Assembly: GCF_000759955.1 (NCBI RefSeq)
Contig: NZ_JNAL01000015.1
Coordinates: 1-64,000, forward strand
Length of the DNA: 64,000 nt
Direction: 5' to 3'
DNA from: Prochlorococcus marinus str. MIT 9201
GTDB lineage: Bacteria; Cyanobacteriota; Cyanobacteriia; PCC-6307; Cyanobiaceae
Translations under genes and position numbers: made by a program
In this document: positions 1 to 8,778 of the stretch, in pieces
How positions within the stretch are numbered: the stretch's first letter is position 1
Layout: every line of letters starts with the position of its first letter
Notes under the pieces: model-generated
Database searches by the model: none
Told to the model about the DNA's origin: nothing
The model's input: the letters and a program-made list of their open reading frames with translations, nothing else

Positions 1-851
1 AATGTCTCAAAAGAAACGGATGTAAATCCTTCGATATTATTGCTCGAATCATGCGAATGAGAAGAATGATCGTGTGAATGAGAAGAATGATCGTGTGAAT
101 GAGAAGAATGATCGTGTGAATGAGAAGAATGATCGTGTGAATGAGAAGAATGATCGTGTGAATGAGAAGAATGATCGTGTGAATGAGAAGAATGATCGTG
201 TGATTTTTTTTCTGTAATTTTATTCTTGTCGAATTGAAAAGTATCTGTCTCAAATAGACCTACACTCATTATTGTTTGTAATCCAACTTCACTATTGATT
301 GATCTTAAGATCCTTGGTTCTTTTTTTATTTTATAAATAAACTTTTCTATTTTATTTAATTGCTCTTCACTCACTAAATCACATTTGTTTAGAAGGAGTA
401 TATCTCCGTATAAAATTTGAGAATAGGCAATACTTGTGTTAGTAATTTCAAAGTCAAAATTTTCTCCATCAATAACAGTTATTATTGAATCTAATCTTAC
501 TTTTTCTCTTAGATCACCAGCCGCAAAAGTCATTGCTACTGGTAATGGATCTGCTAACCCAGTTGTCTCAACAATTAAATAGTCTAATTTTTCAGCTCTT
601 TCTAAAACTTTGGAAACTGTATTTAATAATTCGCCATTGATAGAACAACATATACATCCATTATTTAATTCGATCATATCTTCTGAGGCTTCTATTATTA
701 AGTCATTATCTATTCCAATCTCTCCAAATTCGTTAACTAAAACAGCTGTTTTAATACCAACTTGATTTTTTAAAATATGATTTAGAAGTGTAGTTTTTCC
801 AGAACCTAAAAATCCACTAATAATAGTAACTGGTAATAATTTCTTTAACAT
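1..851 (-). CDS. CobW/P47K-family GTPase metallochaperone (C-terminus outside window)
   Basis: Partial gene whose start codon is at 851 and which runs off the left edge without a stop. The N-terminus carries a Walker A motif (GFLGSGKTT), then EFGEIGID, the family metal-binding CxCC motif (GCICC) and the guanine-specificity motif NKCD. After the GTPase domain comes a linker of seven HDHSSHS heptads, followed by a stretch (GFTSVSFE) that looks like the start of the CobW C-terminal domain. COG0523 proteins deliver Zn, Co or other metals to client enzymes, and His-rich loops are common metal-loading segments. The client cannot be told from the sequence. The pterin dehydratase and YjbQ genes lie upstream on the same strand. 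Confidence 0.9.
   Translation of the reverse strand, partial: MLKKLLPVTIISGFLGSGKTTLLNHILKNQVGIKTAVLVNEFGEIGIDNDLIIEASEDMIELNNGCICCSINGELLNTVSKVLERAEKLDYLIVETTGLADPLPVAMTFAAGDLREKVRLDSIITVIDGENFDFEITNTSIAYSQILYGDILLLNKCDLVSEEQLNKIEKFIYKIKKEPRILRSINSEVGLQTIMSVGLFETDTFQFDKNKITEKKSHDHSSHSHDHSSHSHDHSSHSHDHSSHSHDHSSHSHDHSSHSHDHSSHSHDSSNNIEGFTSVSFET
55..201. repeat. Seven exact 21-bp tandem repeats coding for a His-rich linker
   Basis: Seven perfect copies of a 21-bp unit lie head to tail inside the CobW-family gene, with starts at 55, 76, 97, 118, 139, 160 and 181. Because 21 is a multiple of three, each copy adds one HDHSSHS heptad on the minus strand (three His and one Asp per copy) and changes in copy number keep the frame. 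Perfect identity, including at third codon positions, points to recent expansion by slippage or unequal recombination. Confidence 0.97.
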
Positions 852-891
852 TTTGATAAATTTTTAAATGAATTAATCTAATTTTGTAATC

Positions 892-1182
892 TTATTGATG
901 ACAAATTTTATTGATTTCAGAAGCTAATGTTTGATCCAGATTTGTAATACCTCCCAAATCATGAGTATTAAATTTAATTATTACTTTTGTATAAACATTT
1001 TCCCAGTAAGGATGATGATTATATTTTTCACAGATTAAAGCGACCTTTGTCATAAAAGCGAAGGCTTCAATAAAACTAGAAAAATTAAATTCTCTTTTGA
1101 TTTGTTTAGTTTTAATTTCCCAACCAGGTATTTTGACAACTAATTCATTCAATTCTTCATCTCTTAAAAGATAAGGTTCCAT
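892..1182 (-). CDS. Pterin-4a-carbinolamine dehydratase (PCD/DCoH family)
   Basis: A 96-residue protein, the usual family length. It keeps the catalytic motif with His56-His57-Pro, a tyrosine at 64, and the Thr-His-Asp-x-Gly-Gly segment around His74, so the dehydratase site looks intact. The enzyme regenerates quinonoid dihydropterin from 4a-hydroxy-tetrahydropterin. No aromatic amino acid hydroxylase is visible in this window, so the physiological substrate is uncertain. It lies 40 bp upstream of the CobW-family gene on the same strand and 36 bp downstream of the YjbQ-family gene, so the three may be co-transcribed. A distant, catalytically empty relative is the acRAF gene at 60266. Confidence 0.9.
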   Translation of the reverse strand: MEPYLLRDEELNELVVKIPGWEIKTKQIKREFNFSSFIEAFAFMTKVALICEKYNHHPYWENVYTKVIIKFNTHDLGGITNLDQTLASEINKICHQ

Positions 1183-1218
1183 GAAATAATAAATCTGCTT
1201 TTTTACATTATAAATATT

Positions 1219-1674
1219 TTACTTTTTCTCACCAATTATATGTAAATTTATAATTCTTTCCTTTTGATCAAATCTATGCTCCCATAAATAAACTGCTTGC
1301 CATGTGCCAAGCATAATCTTCCCCTCTCTAAAACTCAAAGATAAAGAAGTATTTGTTAAGGATGTTTTAATATGTGCCGGCATATCGTCGGCCCCCTCTT
1401 GATAATGTTTATAAAATATTTCTTCTCTATCTTTTGATAAAGTTATGTAAGAATCATAGGGAACTATAGATTGCATATATTTTTTTAGGTCCTCCAGTAC
1501 ATTTGGATCTGCGTTCTCATTAATAGTTAAACTGCAACTGGTATGAAGTGAAGTTAAATTTAAAATGCCGGAATGAAGATTATTTTTTTCAATATATAAA
1601 TTTAAATCATATGTGATGTCAATGAAACCCTGACCATGGGTTATGAATTTTAATTTTGAAAATATTTGTTCCAT
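1219..1674 (-). CDS. YjbQ/UPF0047 family protein
   Basis: A 151-residue single-domain protein with the family landmarks: a LHTSCSLTINENAD block around His44, a DDMPAHIK block with His101, and a C-terminal GTWQxVYLxEHR block (123-134). The three histidine-bearing blocks form a probable metal or phosphate site in solved family members. Some members complement thiamine-phosphate synthase mutants, but the native reaction of this family is not settled, so I assign no pathway. It is first in a probable operon with the pterin dehydratase and the CobW-type GTPase. Confidence 0.85.
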   Translation of the reverse strand: MEQIFSKLKFITHGQGFIDITYDLNLYIEKNNLHSGILNLTSLHTSCSLTINENADPNVLEDLKKYMQSIVPYDSYITLSKDREEIFYKHYQEGADDMPAHIKTSLTNTSLSLSFREGKIMLGTWQAVYLWEHRFDQKERIINLHIIGEKK

Positions 1675-1782
1675 ATAGTTAAAACTTAATTAATTAATAT
1701 CCTATTGTGGACAAAAGTTGTATGTTTTTAAGCAGACATTAATTTGTTAATCTTAAAATAAATCTAATCTAAATTTAAATTT

Positions 1783-3288
1783 TTGACTGAAACTCAATGG
1801 AATAAGCTGGGTGCTTATCTTAAAGAAACTCAAATATTAGGTTCAATACAAAATTCACTTTATTGGGATCAGAATACTGGGATGCCTAAGAAAGGTGCTT
1901 CTTGGAGATCTGAACAACTTACGTATATTGCAAAATTATTGCATAAAAGAAACTCTTCAGAAGAATTTTCTGATCTAATACAATCTGCAAAAAATGAAAT
2001 ATTAGACATTGAACTCAATTCCAATAACCCACTTTTTATAAGAGATAAAGAGAGAAATATTAATCTTTTATTGAAGGAATTTAATAGAGAAAGAAATTTA
2101 GACCCTAAATTAGTTGAGTCTTTGGCAAAGGCAAAATCTAAAGGGTATGAAAGCTGGCAAGAAGCTAAAAAAAAATCAGATTTTAAAATTTTTCTTCCAT
2201 TCTTTAAAGAATTAGTCAAATTGAGGATTGAAGAGGCAAAACAAATATCTGATCAATATTCACTCTGGGAGACATTAGCCCAACCCTTTGAGCCTGAACT
2301 AACTTTGAAATGGTTGAATAAAATGTTTCAACCCTTGAAAGAAACCATTCCAGACTTCGTTAGAAGAATTAATAAGTCAAAAAAAAATTATTGGGATTTA
2401 AGTACAGAATCTCAACAAAATTTATGTTCTAAATTACTTGATGAGTTTGGGAGAGATAAAGATCGCGTTGTAGTTGGTAAATCTCCACATCCTTTCTCCA
2501 TTACATTAGGGCCTAATGACTTTAGGATTACCACAAGAATTGTTGAAGGTGAACCATTATCAAGTTTTTTAGCAACTGCGCATGAGTGGGGGCATTCAAT
2601 TTATGAGCAGGGTTTGCCATCTCAAAGTCATCAATGGTTTGCTTGGCCTTTAGGTCAAGCAACTTCTATGGGGATTCATGAAAGTCAATCTTTATTTTGG
2701 GAAAATAGAATTGTTAAATCCAAATCTTTTTCAAAAAGATTTTTCAAAAAATTTGTTTCGGCTGGATGTTCGCTAAAAAATCCTATAGAACTCTGGAAAT
2801 CTTTTAATCATTTGGAAGCAGGATTAAATAGGGTTGAAGCAGATGAATTGACTTATGGTTTACACATATTAATAAGAACTGAACTTGAAATAGATTTAAT
2901 TGAAGGAGGGTTACCTGCTGAAGATATCCCAACAGAATGGAATAAAAGATATAGTGAGCTTTTAGGAATACAACCATCTAATGATTCAGAAGGTTGTCTG
3001 CAGGATGTTCATTGGAGTGAGGGAGCGTTTGGATATTTCCCCTCATATTTGTTAGGACATCTGATAAGTGCTCAAATTTCTAATCAAATGGAAAAAGACG
3101 TTGGTTTGATTGATAATTTAATTGAAAATGGTGAATATCAAAAAATCATCTTGTGGTTAAAAAATAATATACATAAATATGGAAGATCAGTTAATTCTAT
3201 GGAGTTGATAAGATCCGTAACTAATGAAGAACTAACGGCAGACTATTTTATTAAACATTTAAGGTCTAAAATAGATGATTTTTGCTGA
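1783..3288 (+). CDS. Carboxypeptidase Taq, metallopeptidase family M32
   Basis: A 501-residue protein of normal M32 length. The zinc site is visible as HEWGH at residues 267-271, with the third ligand glutamate in the HESQS motif at 299-303. Family members are cytoplasmic metallocarboxypeptidases that trim C-terminal residues from peptides, so a role in peptide recycling is likely. The best start is TTG at 1783, as no ATG lies near the conserved N-terminus. It is divergent from the YjbQ gene and 63 bp upstream of the intact pyrophosphatase. Confidence 0.92.
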   Translation: MTETQWNKLGAYLKETQILGSIQNSLYWDQNTGMPKKGASWRSEQLTYIAKLLHKRNSSEEFSDLIQSAKNEILDIELNSNNPLFIRDKERNINLLLKEFNRERNLDPKLVESLAKAKSKGYESWQEAKKKSDFKIFLPFFKELVKLRIEEAKQISDQYSLWETLAQPFEPELTLKWLNKMFQPLKETIPDFVRRINKSKKNYWDLSTESQQNLCSKLLDEFGRDKDRVVVGKSPHPFSITLGPNDFRITTRIVEGEPLSSFLATAHEWGHSIYEQGLPSQSHQWFAWPLGQATSMGIHESQSLFWENRIVKSKSFSKRFFKKFVSAGCSLKNPIELWKSFNHLEAGLNRVEADELTYGLHILIRTELEIDLIEGGLPAEDIPTEWNKRYSELLGIQPSNDSEGCLQDVHWSEGAFGYFPSYLLGHLISAQISNQMEKDVGLIDNLIENGEYQKIILWLKNNIHKYGRSVNSMELIRSVTNEELTADYFIKHLRSKIDDFC

Positions 3289-3351
3289 AACATTACTTTT
3301 AAAGAATTTGGTTGGGTGTGAGGATGTAAGATAAACAAAAATAATTTTTTG

Positions 3352-3939
3352 ATGGCAAATCTTAATCAATCCCCAAGTAGGGTAACACCAAATCTATTAC
3401 ATATACTAAATGCTTTCACTGATAGTTCAAATTCAATAGTTAACACTATTGTCGAATTGAATTCTAATACTATTAATAAATATGAATTAATCACAGAAAC
3501 GGGTCATCTTAAACTTGATAGGGTGGGTTATTCTTCACTTGCTTATCCCTTTGCATATGGCTGTATACCAAGAACTTGGGATGAAGATGGAGACCCACTT
3601 GATATAGAAATTGTTGGAGTAACTGAGCCATTGATTCCTGGATCTATTGTTGAGGCTAGGATTATTGGCGTGATGAAATTTGATGATGGTGGGGAGGTGG
3701 ATGATAAGGTAATAGCAGTTCTCGCAGATGATAAAAGAATGGATCATATCTCAAGTTTCAAAGACCTTGGAGAGCATTGGCTAAAAGAAACGAAGTATTA
3801 TTGGGAACATTACAAAGATCTAAAAAAACCAGGAACATGTACTGTGAATGGTTTTTTTGGGATTGAAGAAGCTGTTGAAGTAATTAAAGATTGTGAAAAC
3901 AGATATAAAAAAGAAATTGATCCTAAATTAGTAGATTAA
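3352..3939 (+). CDS. Family I inorganic pyrophosphatase, active-site intact copy
   Basis: A 195-residue family I PPase that would hydrolyse PPi to phosphate in the cytoplasm. Counting from the ATG at 3352, the metal-binding signature DEDGDPLD is complete, with three aspartates near 79, 81 and 84 aligning by eye to E. coli D65, D67 and D70. The KYE pair, the DR pair, both YP/YG tyrosines, two later aspartates, a lysine and a C-terminal Tyr-Lys pair are also present. It has a roughly 30-residue N-terminal extension over the bacterial core. A TTG immediately precedes the ATG and is an alternative start. A second copy at 18683 lacks key residues, so this gene probably supplies the activity. Confidence 0.9.
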   Translation: MANLNQSPSRVTPNLLHILNAFTDSSNSIVNTIVELNSNTINKYELITETGHLKLDRVGYSSLAYPFAYGCIPRTWDEDGDPLDIEIVGVTEPLIPGSIVEARIIGVMKFDDGGEVDDKVIAVLADDKRMDHISSFKDLGEHWLKETKYYWEHYKDLKKPGTCTVNGFFGIEEAVEVIKDCENRYKKEIDPKLVD

Positions 3940-3946
3940 CTAATTT

Positions 3947-4897
3947 TTATTTTTCCCTAAATTGTTCAAATATTTCGCTCAGTATTTTGTCGGCACCTTG
4001 TAGCTTTAGTTTTTGTGCGAGCTCTTTGCCTACTTCTTCAGGATCATTAATATTGCCAATATATTGATCTTTAATTAGCCTTTTCCCATCAATAGATGCA
4101 ACCATACCAGTGAGGCAAAGTTGTTCATTTTGAATTTTACTATTAACACCTATTGGAACTTGGCATCCCCCTTCAAGCTCTCTTAAAAATGCCCTCTCTG
4201 CTAGACATCTTTGACTAGTGGGTTTATCTTCTAAGACATTTATAATTTCTAAAATTTTTTTATCATCAGATTTACATTCAATACCCAGTGCTCCTTGACC
4301 AACAGCATGAAGGGAAATTTCATTTGGAATAATCTGATGAATTCTTGATTCAAAGCCCAATCTCTTTAAACCAGCGGCAGCAAGAATAATACAATCAAAC
4401 TCGCCAGCATCTAATTTTTCTATTCTTGTAATAACATTTCCCCTGATATCTTTAAATATAAGATGTGGATACTTATTTCTTAATTGTGCAAGTCTTCTAA
4501 GAGAGCTTGTCCCCACAATTGAACCTTTCGGTAAAGTTTCTAATTTATAACCATTATTTTTTTTGTTTACTACTAAAGCATCCGCAGGATCTTCTCTTTT
4601 TGTTATGCATCCTAATTTAAGGCCATTAGGTAAATTTGTTGGTAGATCTTTTAGAGAATGTACTGCTATGTCTGCCTGGCCTACAAGCATTTGTGCTTCA
4701 AGTTCTTTTGTAAATAAACCTTTGTCACCAATTTTTGCTAGCGCTACATCAAGGATTTTGTCACCTTGAGTTGCCATGGCCTCAATAGATACTTCTAAAT
4801 TTGGAATATTCCTTTCTAGTTGATCTTTAACCCATAAAGTTTGAACCATTGCTAGTTTACTTCTTCTACTAGCTATTTTCAGCTTAAGATAAGTCAT
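3947..4897 (-). CDS. hemC: Porphobilinogen deaminase (hydroxymethylbilane synthase)
   Basis: A 316-residue enzyme joining four porphobilinogen units into hydroxymethylbilane for haem, chlorophyll and corrin synthesis. The N-terminal [13 protein letters not shown] motif is present, as is the dipyrromethane-cofactor cysteine in [10 protein letters not shown] (Cys245) and the arginine-rich SSLRR segment. It ends 7 bp from the convergent pyrophosphatase, with no obvious terminator between them. It lies 97 bp downstream of rpoD on the same strand. Other tetrapyrrole genes in the window are hemH, por and chlLBN. Confidence 0.97.
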   Translation of the reverse strand: MTYLKLKIASRRSKLAMVQTLWVKDQLERNIPNLEVSIEAMATQGDKILDVALAKIGDKGLFTKELEAQMLVGQADIAVHSLKDLPTNLPNGLKLGCITKREDPADALVVNKKNNGYKLETLPKGSIVGTSSLRRLAQLRNKYPHLIFKDIRGNVITRIEKLDAGEFDCIILAAAGLKRLGFESRIHQIIPNEISLHAVGQGALGIECKSDDKKILEIINVLEDKPTSQRCLAERAFLRELEGGCQVPIGVNSKIQNEQLCLTGMVASIDGKRLIKDQYIGNINDPEEVGKELAQKLKLQGADKILSEIFEQFREK

Positions 4898-4994
4898 TAA
4901 ATATTATTTTGAGTTTGAATTGAAAATTAAGTCGAATCTATTTTAAGATATTCTTTTGCAAGTTTCTGAAGTGGAATATTATATTTAACCTTTT

Positions 4995-6176
4995 TTATTT
5001 TATATATTCTTTTAAAACCCCATTTCGATTCGGATGTCTCAGCTTTCTAAGAGCTTTTGCTTCTATTTGTCTTATTCTTTCTCTAGTAACATCAAAAATT
5101 TGTCCAATTTCTTCAAGAGTTTTCATTCTTCCGTCATCAATTCCATATCTTAGCCTAAGCACATCTCTTTCTCTTGGACTAAGAGTCGCTAAAACCCCCT
5201 CTAAATCTTCTCTTAGTAAAGTTTTAGAAACATCTTGCTCGGGATTTTCTATGTCAGCCTCTATAAAATCTCCAAGTCTTGAGTCTTCTTCTTTACCTAT
5301 TGGAGTTTCTAAAGAAATAGGGAGCTGGGCACTTTTAGCTATAAATCTTAATTTTTCAATTGTCATTTCCATACTCTCAGCTATTTCTTCTTCACTAGGT
5401 TTTCTCCCAAATTCTTGGCTAAGAACCTTTGTGGTTTTTTTAATTCTGGAAATTGTCTCGTATAAGTGAACTGGCAATCTAATAGTTCTGCTTTGGTCTG
5501 CTATTGCTCTAGTAATTGCTTGTCGAATCCACCAAGTAGCATAAGTAGAGAATTTGTAACCTTTTTCGTGGTCAAATTTTTCTGCTGCCCTAATCAGACC
5601 TAAACTCCCTTCTTGTATTAAATCTTGAAATGATAATCCCCTATTCATATATTTTTTTGCAATCGAAACAACTAATCTTAAATTTGATTGAACCATTTTT
5701 TCTTTAGCTCTTCTCCCTAAAAGAAGTCTTCTCCTGAATTTGGGAAGAGGCATATCTATTAATTCAGCCCATTCTCTAACAGAAGGGAAATGGCCTTTTT
5801 CTGACTCATATTGAGTAGCTAGTTCTTCTAGTTGGAGTAAGTCAGCAATTTTTCGTGCAAGTTCAATTTCTTCATCCGGTCTTAAAAGTCTAATTCTCCC
5901 AATTTCTTGAAGATAAACTCTTATTGAATCTTCAGTGTATATACCTTTAGGTCCAAGCTTTATATTTCCAAGCCCTTTGTCTTCATCTTCAGAATCACTA
6001 AATTCACCATTGGTTTCTATGCGGCTTTCACTTAAATCAGAGGAAATCTTTAAACTTTGGCTATCTATATTACTTTCTTCTTCAACTACTGTTTCTAAAT
6101 TAGCATTGATTTTTTTGTTAATCTTTTTTTTCGAGCTGGGCTTAGAATTCTTTGATTCTGCTGCTACTGGACACAT
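4995..6176 (-). CDS. rpoD: Principal (group 1) RNA polymerase sigma factor RpoD/SigA
   Basis: A 393-residue sigma-70 protein. After a charged, low-complexity N-terminus (about 1-75) comes region 1.2 ([13 protein letters not shown]), then region 2 with the -10 recognition and melting helix ([10 protein letters not shown]), region 3, and region 4 with the -35 helix-turn-helix ([17 protein letters not shown]). The full-strength region 2.4 and 4.2 motifs and the length suit the housekeeping sigma of cyanobacteria rather than a group 2 factor, though the groups are hard to separate without alignment. The start at 6176 follows a GA-rich Shine-Dalgarno-like stretch. Confidence 0.93.
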   Translation of the reverse strand: MCPVAAESKNSKPSSKKKINKKINANLETVVEEESNIDSQSLKISSDLSESRIETNGEFSDSEDEDKGLGNIKLGPKGIYTEDSIRVYLQEIGRIRLLRPDEEIELARKIADLLQLEELATQYESEKGHFPSVREWAELIDMPLPKFRRRLLLGRRAKEKMVQSNLRLVVSIAKKYMNRGLSFQDLIQEGSLGLIRAAEKFDHEKGYKFSTYATWWIRQAITRAIADQSRTIRLPVHLYETISRIKKTTKVLSQEFGRKPSEEEIAESMEMTIEKLRFIAKSAQLPISLETPIGKEEDSRLGDFIEADIENPEQDVSKTLLREDLEGVLATLSPRERDVLRLRYGIDDGRMKTLEEIGQIFDVTRERIRQIEAKALRKLRHPNRNGVLKEYIK

Positions 6177-6501
6177 GATTGACTCCTTTCTACGGTGAAT
6201 TTAACTAGATTAAATTTTATTTAGGGCTAATTTGTACATTTAGTAGTAAATTTCCCCTTAATTTGTAAAAGAACTTTTTCAGAAATTTTAATAAAAAAGT
6301 TTTTTTTTTAATTGTTGAAAAATTTAAATAGTGTTATAGATTAGCTAAAGTAAAAAGTCTTGGGATTTCTCAGACAGGCAGATCATTTTTTGAATTTTCA
6401 CTCAATGATCAAAGCTTCATGTCTCCCTTAAGAGCAGGATACTTACAATGTGCAAAAAACACTTTGTGGAATGTTCAACAATCCAATACTAAGAAAAAGT
6501 T
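6177..6501. other. 325-bp divergent intergenic region between rpoD and priA
   Basis: AT-rich spacer that must hold the rpoD and priA promoters. On the plus strand a weak promoter can be read as TTGTTG (6312-6317), a 17-bp gap and TATAGA (6335-6340), giving a start near 6347. The last part holds an open frame described separately (6419-6505). A run of nine T lies at about 6302. No RNA gene was recognised. Confidence 0.5.
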
Positions 6502-6505
6502 TTGA
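6419..6505 (+). CDS. Possible small ORF (28 aa) overlapping the priA start
   Basis: From the ATG at 6419 a 28-codon frame reads MSPLRAGYLQCAKNTLWNVQ and then a lysine-rich end. The same frame stays open upstream to a TAG at 6329 but has no ATG, GTG or TTG in that part. Its TGA (6503-6505) overlaps the TTG start of priA (6502-6504) in a TTGA arrangement, the same overlap seen for the ArsC-like gene at 19234. I do not recognise the peptide. It could be a real small protein, a leader peptide coupling translation to priA, or chance. Confidence 0.3.
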   Translation: MSPLRAGYLQCAKNTLWNVQQSNTKKKF

Positions 6506-8778
6506 AGCCGGCAAGTAATCAGTTTTTAAATATCTCCTATAAATTCGAAATTTTGCTTGATATAGGTTCTGTTAATGAGAGCTTTTACTATTTAGATGGA
6601 AATAATCTTGGTGTAGAAGTTGGGGATATTGTAAGTGTGAAACTAAGAGGGAGATTTTTGAATGGGTTGGTGATCTCAAAAAAGAATGTTTCGACAATTA
6701 ATAAAGTTGAATCAAATATTACTGGAGGAAAAAATATAAGATATTTGTTCGTTGAAGCTATTTTGCAGAAAAAAGTAATTGATCATTCTTGGAGGGAATG
6801 GATGGAGTCCCTTGCCTCTTTTTATATGGTTAGTAATTTAAAAATGTTTAAAACTGCATTTCCTCCTGGCTGGATTGGTAAATATAAGAAAATTCCTCAA
6901 GGTTTAAAAGATCAAATATGGATTAAAACCAAAAAAGACTTTGATATTAAGAAAAATGAATTAACCAAAAAAGAATTCTTTTTAGTAGAAACTTTGTCTG
7001 AAGAGGGTAATTGGCAAAGTGAATTAATAAAGTCTGGTTTTAATTACACTCTGATTAAATCAATGGTCAGCAAAAATTACCTGGTTAAATCTAAAAGAAA
7101 AAAAATAATCAATACCAAATTGAATTCCTTTTTAAATGATAATATTCCAGCAAAAAAACCAAATCTTACAAATGAGCAAAAAAATGCATTTCAAGAATTT
7201 CAAACAATGAAACCAGGAGATGTCTTACTTCTATGGGGCGAAACAGGTACAGGTAAAACAGAAATTTATATGAGAATTGCTGAGAATCAATTTCTTAAAA
7301 AGAAAAGTTGTTTAATACTTGCTCCAGAAATTGGACTGATTCCTCAACTTATTGATAGGTTTAGTCGGCGATTTAATAATGACGTTTACGAATATCATAG
7401 TAACTGTTCTTCTAATCATAGAACCCTAGTTTGGAAGAAAATTATTGATGCTAAGGAACCTCTAATAGTTATAGGGACAAGGTCTGCAGTTTTTCTGCCA
7501 ATTAAAAATCTAGGACTAATAATAATGGATGAAGAACATGATGTTTCATATAAACAAGATAGTCCTATGCCTTGTTATGACGCAAGAGAGATTGCTATTG
7601 AAATAGTAAAAAGGAATTCTGCAAAGTTAATTTTTGGGAGTGCAACTCCATCAATGAAGACGTGGAAGAAGTGTATTTTTGAAAAGAATTTCAAATTGGT
7701 AAGAATGATTCAAAGGATATCTAAGAATGAGACTCCTGAAATAAGAATTATTGATATGAGGGATGAATTTAAGAAGGGAAATATGAAAATTTTATCCAAT
7801 GAATTATTACAATTGCTTCCCCAACTACGTTTAAAAAATGAGCAGGCAATAATTTTGATACCTAGGAGGGGGCATAGTGGGTTTTTAAGTTGTAGAAATT
7901 GTGGATATTTAATAAATTGCCCCAACTGTGACGTTCCTTTATCGGTACATCTTGGTTCACAAGGGAAAAAATGGTTAAGTTGTCATTGGTGTGATCATAA
8001 ATCCAGATTGATCAATCGTTGCCCAGATTGTTATTCAACTGCCTTCAAACCTTTTGGAATAGGGACACAAAGGGTAATAGAGTTTTTAAATAAAGAGTTC
8101 CCTGACTTGAGGGTACTTCGCTTTGATAGAGATACAACCTCAGGAAAGGATGGTCATAGAGATATTCTTTCAAAGTTTTCTAAAGGTTATGCTGATATTC
8201 TTGTGGGAACTCAAATGTTGGCAAAAGGGATTGACATTCCCAATATTACTCTTTCAGTAGTCATTGCAGCAGATGGCTTGCTTCATCGCCCAGATATTTC
8301 GGCAGAAGAAAAATCATTACAATTATTTCTACAATTAGCTGGCAGGGCAGGTAGACATCAGAAAAAAGGAAAAGTAATTTTTCAAACATATAAACCCAAC
8401 CACCCTGTAATTTCGTATCTTCAGAAAAGAGATTATGAAAGATTTTTAATCGAAAACTCGAAATTGAGAAAAGATTCAAATTTATTTCCATTTTGTAAGA
8501 TTTGTCTTCTTAAATTATCAGGTGAAGATTATGAATTAACTGAATCAACTGCAATAAATTTAGCAAAATACCTATTCAATTTTTGTGAGAAACTTAATTG
8601 GAAAATAATTGGCCCTGCGCCTAGTTTAATTGCAAAAGTCGGTAAAAAATTTAGATGGCAGATATTAATCCATGGCCCTGAAGATACAAAGATACCTTTA
8701 CCTGATAGATCAAAATTATGGAAACTTATTCCAAAAAATGTTTTTTTAACAATTGATGTTAATCCAGCAGAGCTGTAA
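6502..8778 (+). CDS. priA: Primosomal protein N' (replication restart helicase PriA)
   Basis: A 758-residue superfamily 2 DNA helicase that reloads the replisome at collapsed forks. An N-terminal DNA-binding part is followed by Walker A GETGTGKT near residue 246, the Walker B/DEEH box, and a Zn-binding insertion with paired CxxC motifs (CRNCG, CPNCD, CHWCD, CPDC) between the helicase lobes. Late helicase motifs include QLAGRAGR. The start is TTG at 6502, overlapping the stop of a small upstream ORF. Its stop directly abuts the stop of the convergent DUF3153-type gene. Confidence 0.96.
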   Translation: MKPASNQFLNISYKFEILLDIGSVNESFYYLDGNNLGVEVGDIVSVKLRGRFLNGLVISKKNVSTINKVESNITGGKNIRYLFVEAILQKKVIDHSWREWMESLASFYMVSNLKMFKTAFPPGWIGKYKKIPQGLKDQIWIKTKKDFDIKKNELTKKEFFLVETLSEEGNWQSELIKSGFNYTLIKSMVSKNYLVKSKRKKIINTKLNSFLNDNIPAKKPNLTNEQKNAFQEFQTMKPGDVLLLWGETGTGKTEIYMRIAENQFLKKKSCLILAPEIGLIPQLIDRFSRRFNNDVYEYHSNCSSNHRTLVWKKIIDAKEPLIVIGTRSAVFLPIKNLGLIIMDEEHDVSYKQDSPMPCYDAREIAIEIVKRNSAKLIFGSATPSMKTWKKCIFEKNFKLVRMIQRISKNETPEIRIIDMRDEFKKGNMKILSNELLQLLPQLRLKNEQAIILIPRRGHSGFLSCRNCGYLINCPNCDVPLSVHLGSQGKKWLSCHWCDHKSRLINRCPDCYSTAFKPFGIGTQRVIEFLNKEFPDLRVLRFDRDTTSGKDGHRDILSKFSKGYADILVGTQMLAKGIDIPNITLSVVIAADGLLHRPDISAEEKSLQLFLQLAGRAGRHQKKGKVIFQTYKPNHPVISYLQKRDYERFLIENSKLRKDSNLFPFCKICLLKLSGEDYELTESTAINLAKYLFNFCEKLNWKIIGPAPSLIAKVGKKFRWQILIHGPEDTKIPLPDRSKLWKLIPKNVFLTIDVNPAEL

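Noticed and set aside
3312-3330. Reverse complement resembles the CCTCACAC core of the small RNA Yfr1
   Set aside because: Only part of the conserved loop matches and no flanking stem-loops or terminator are seen.
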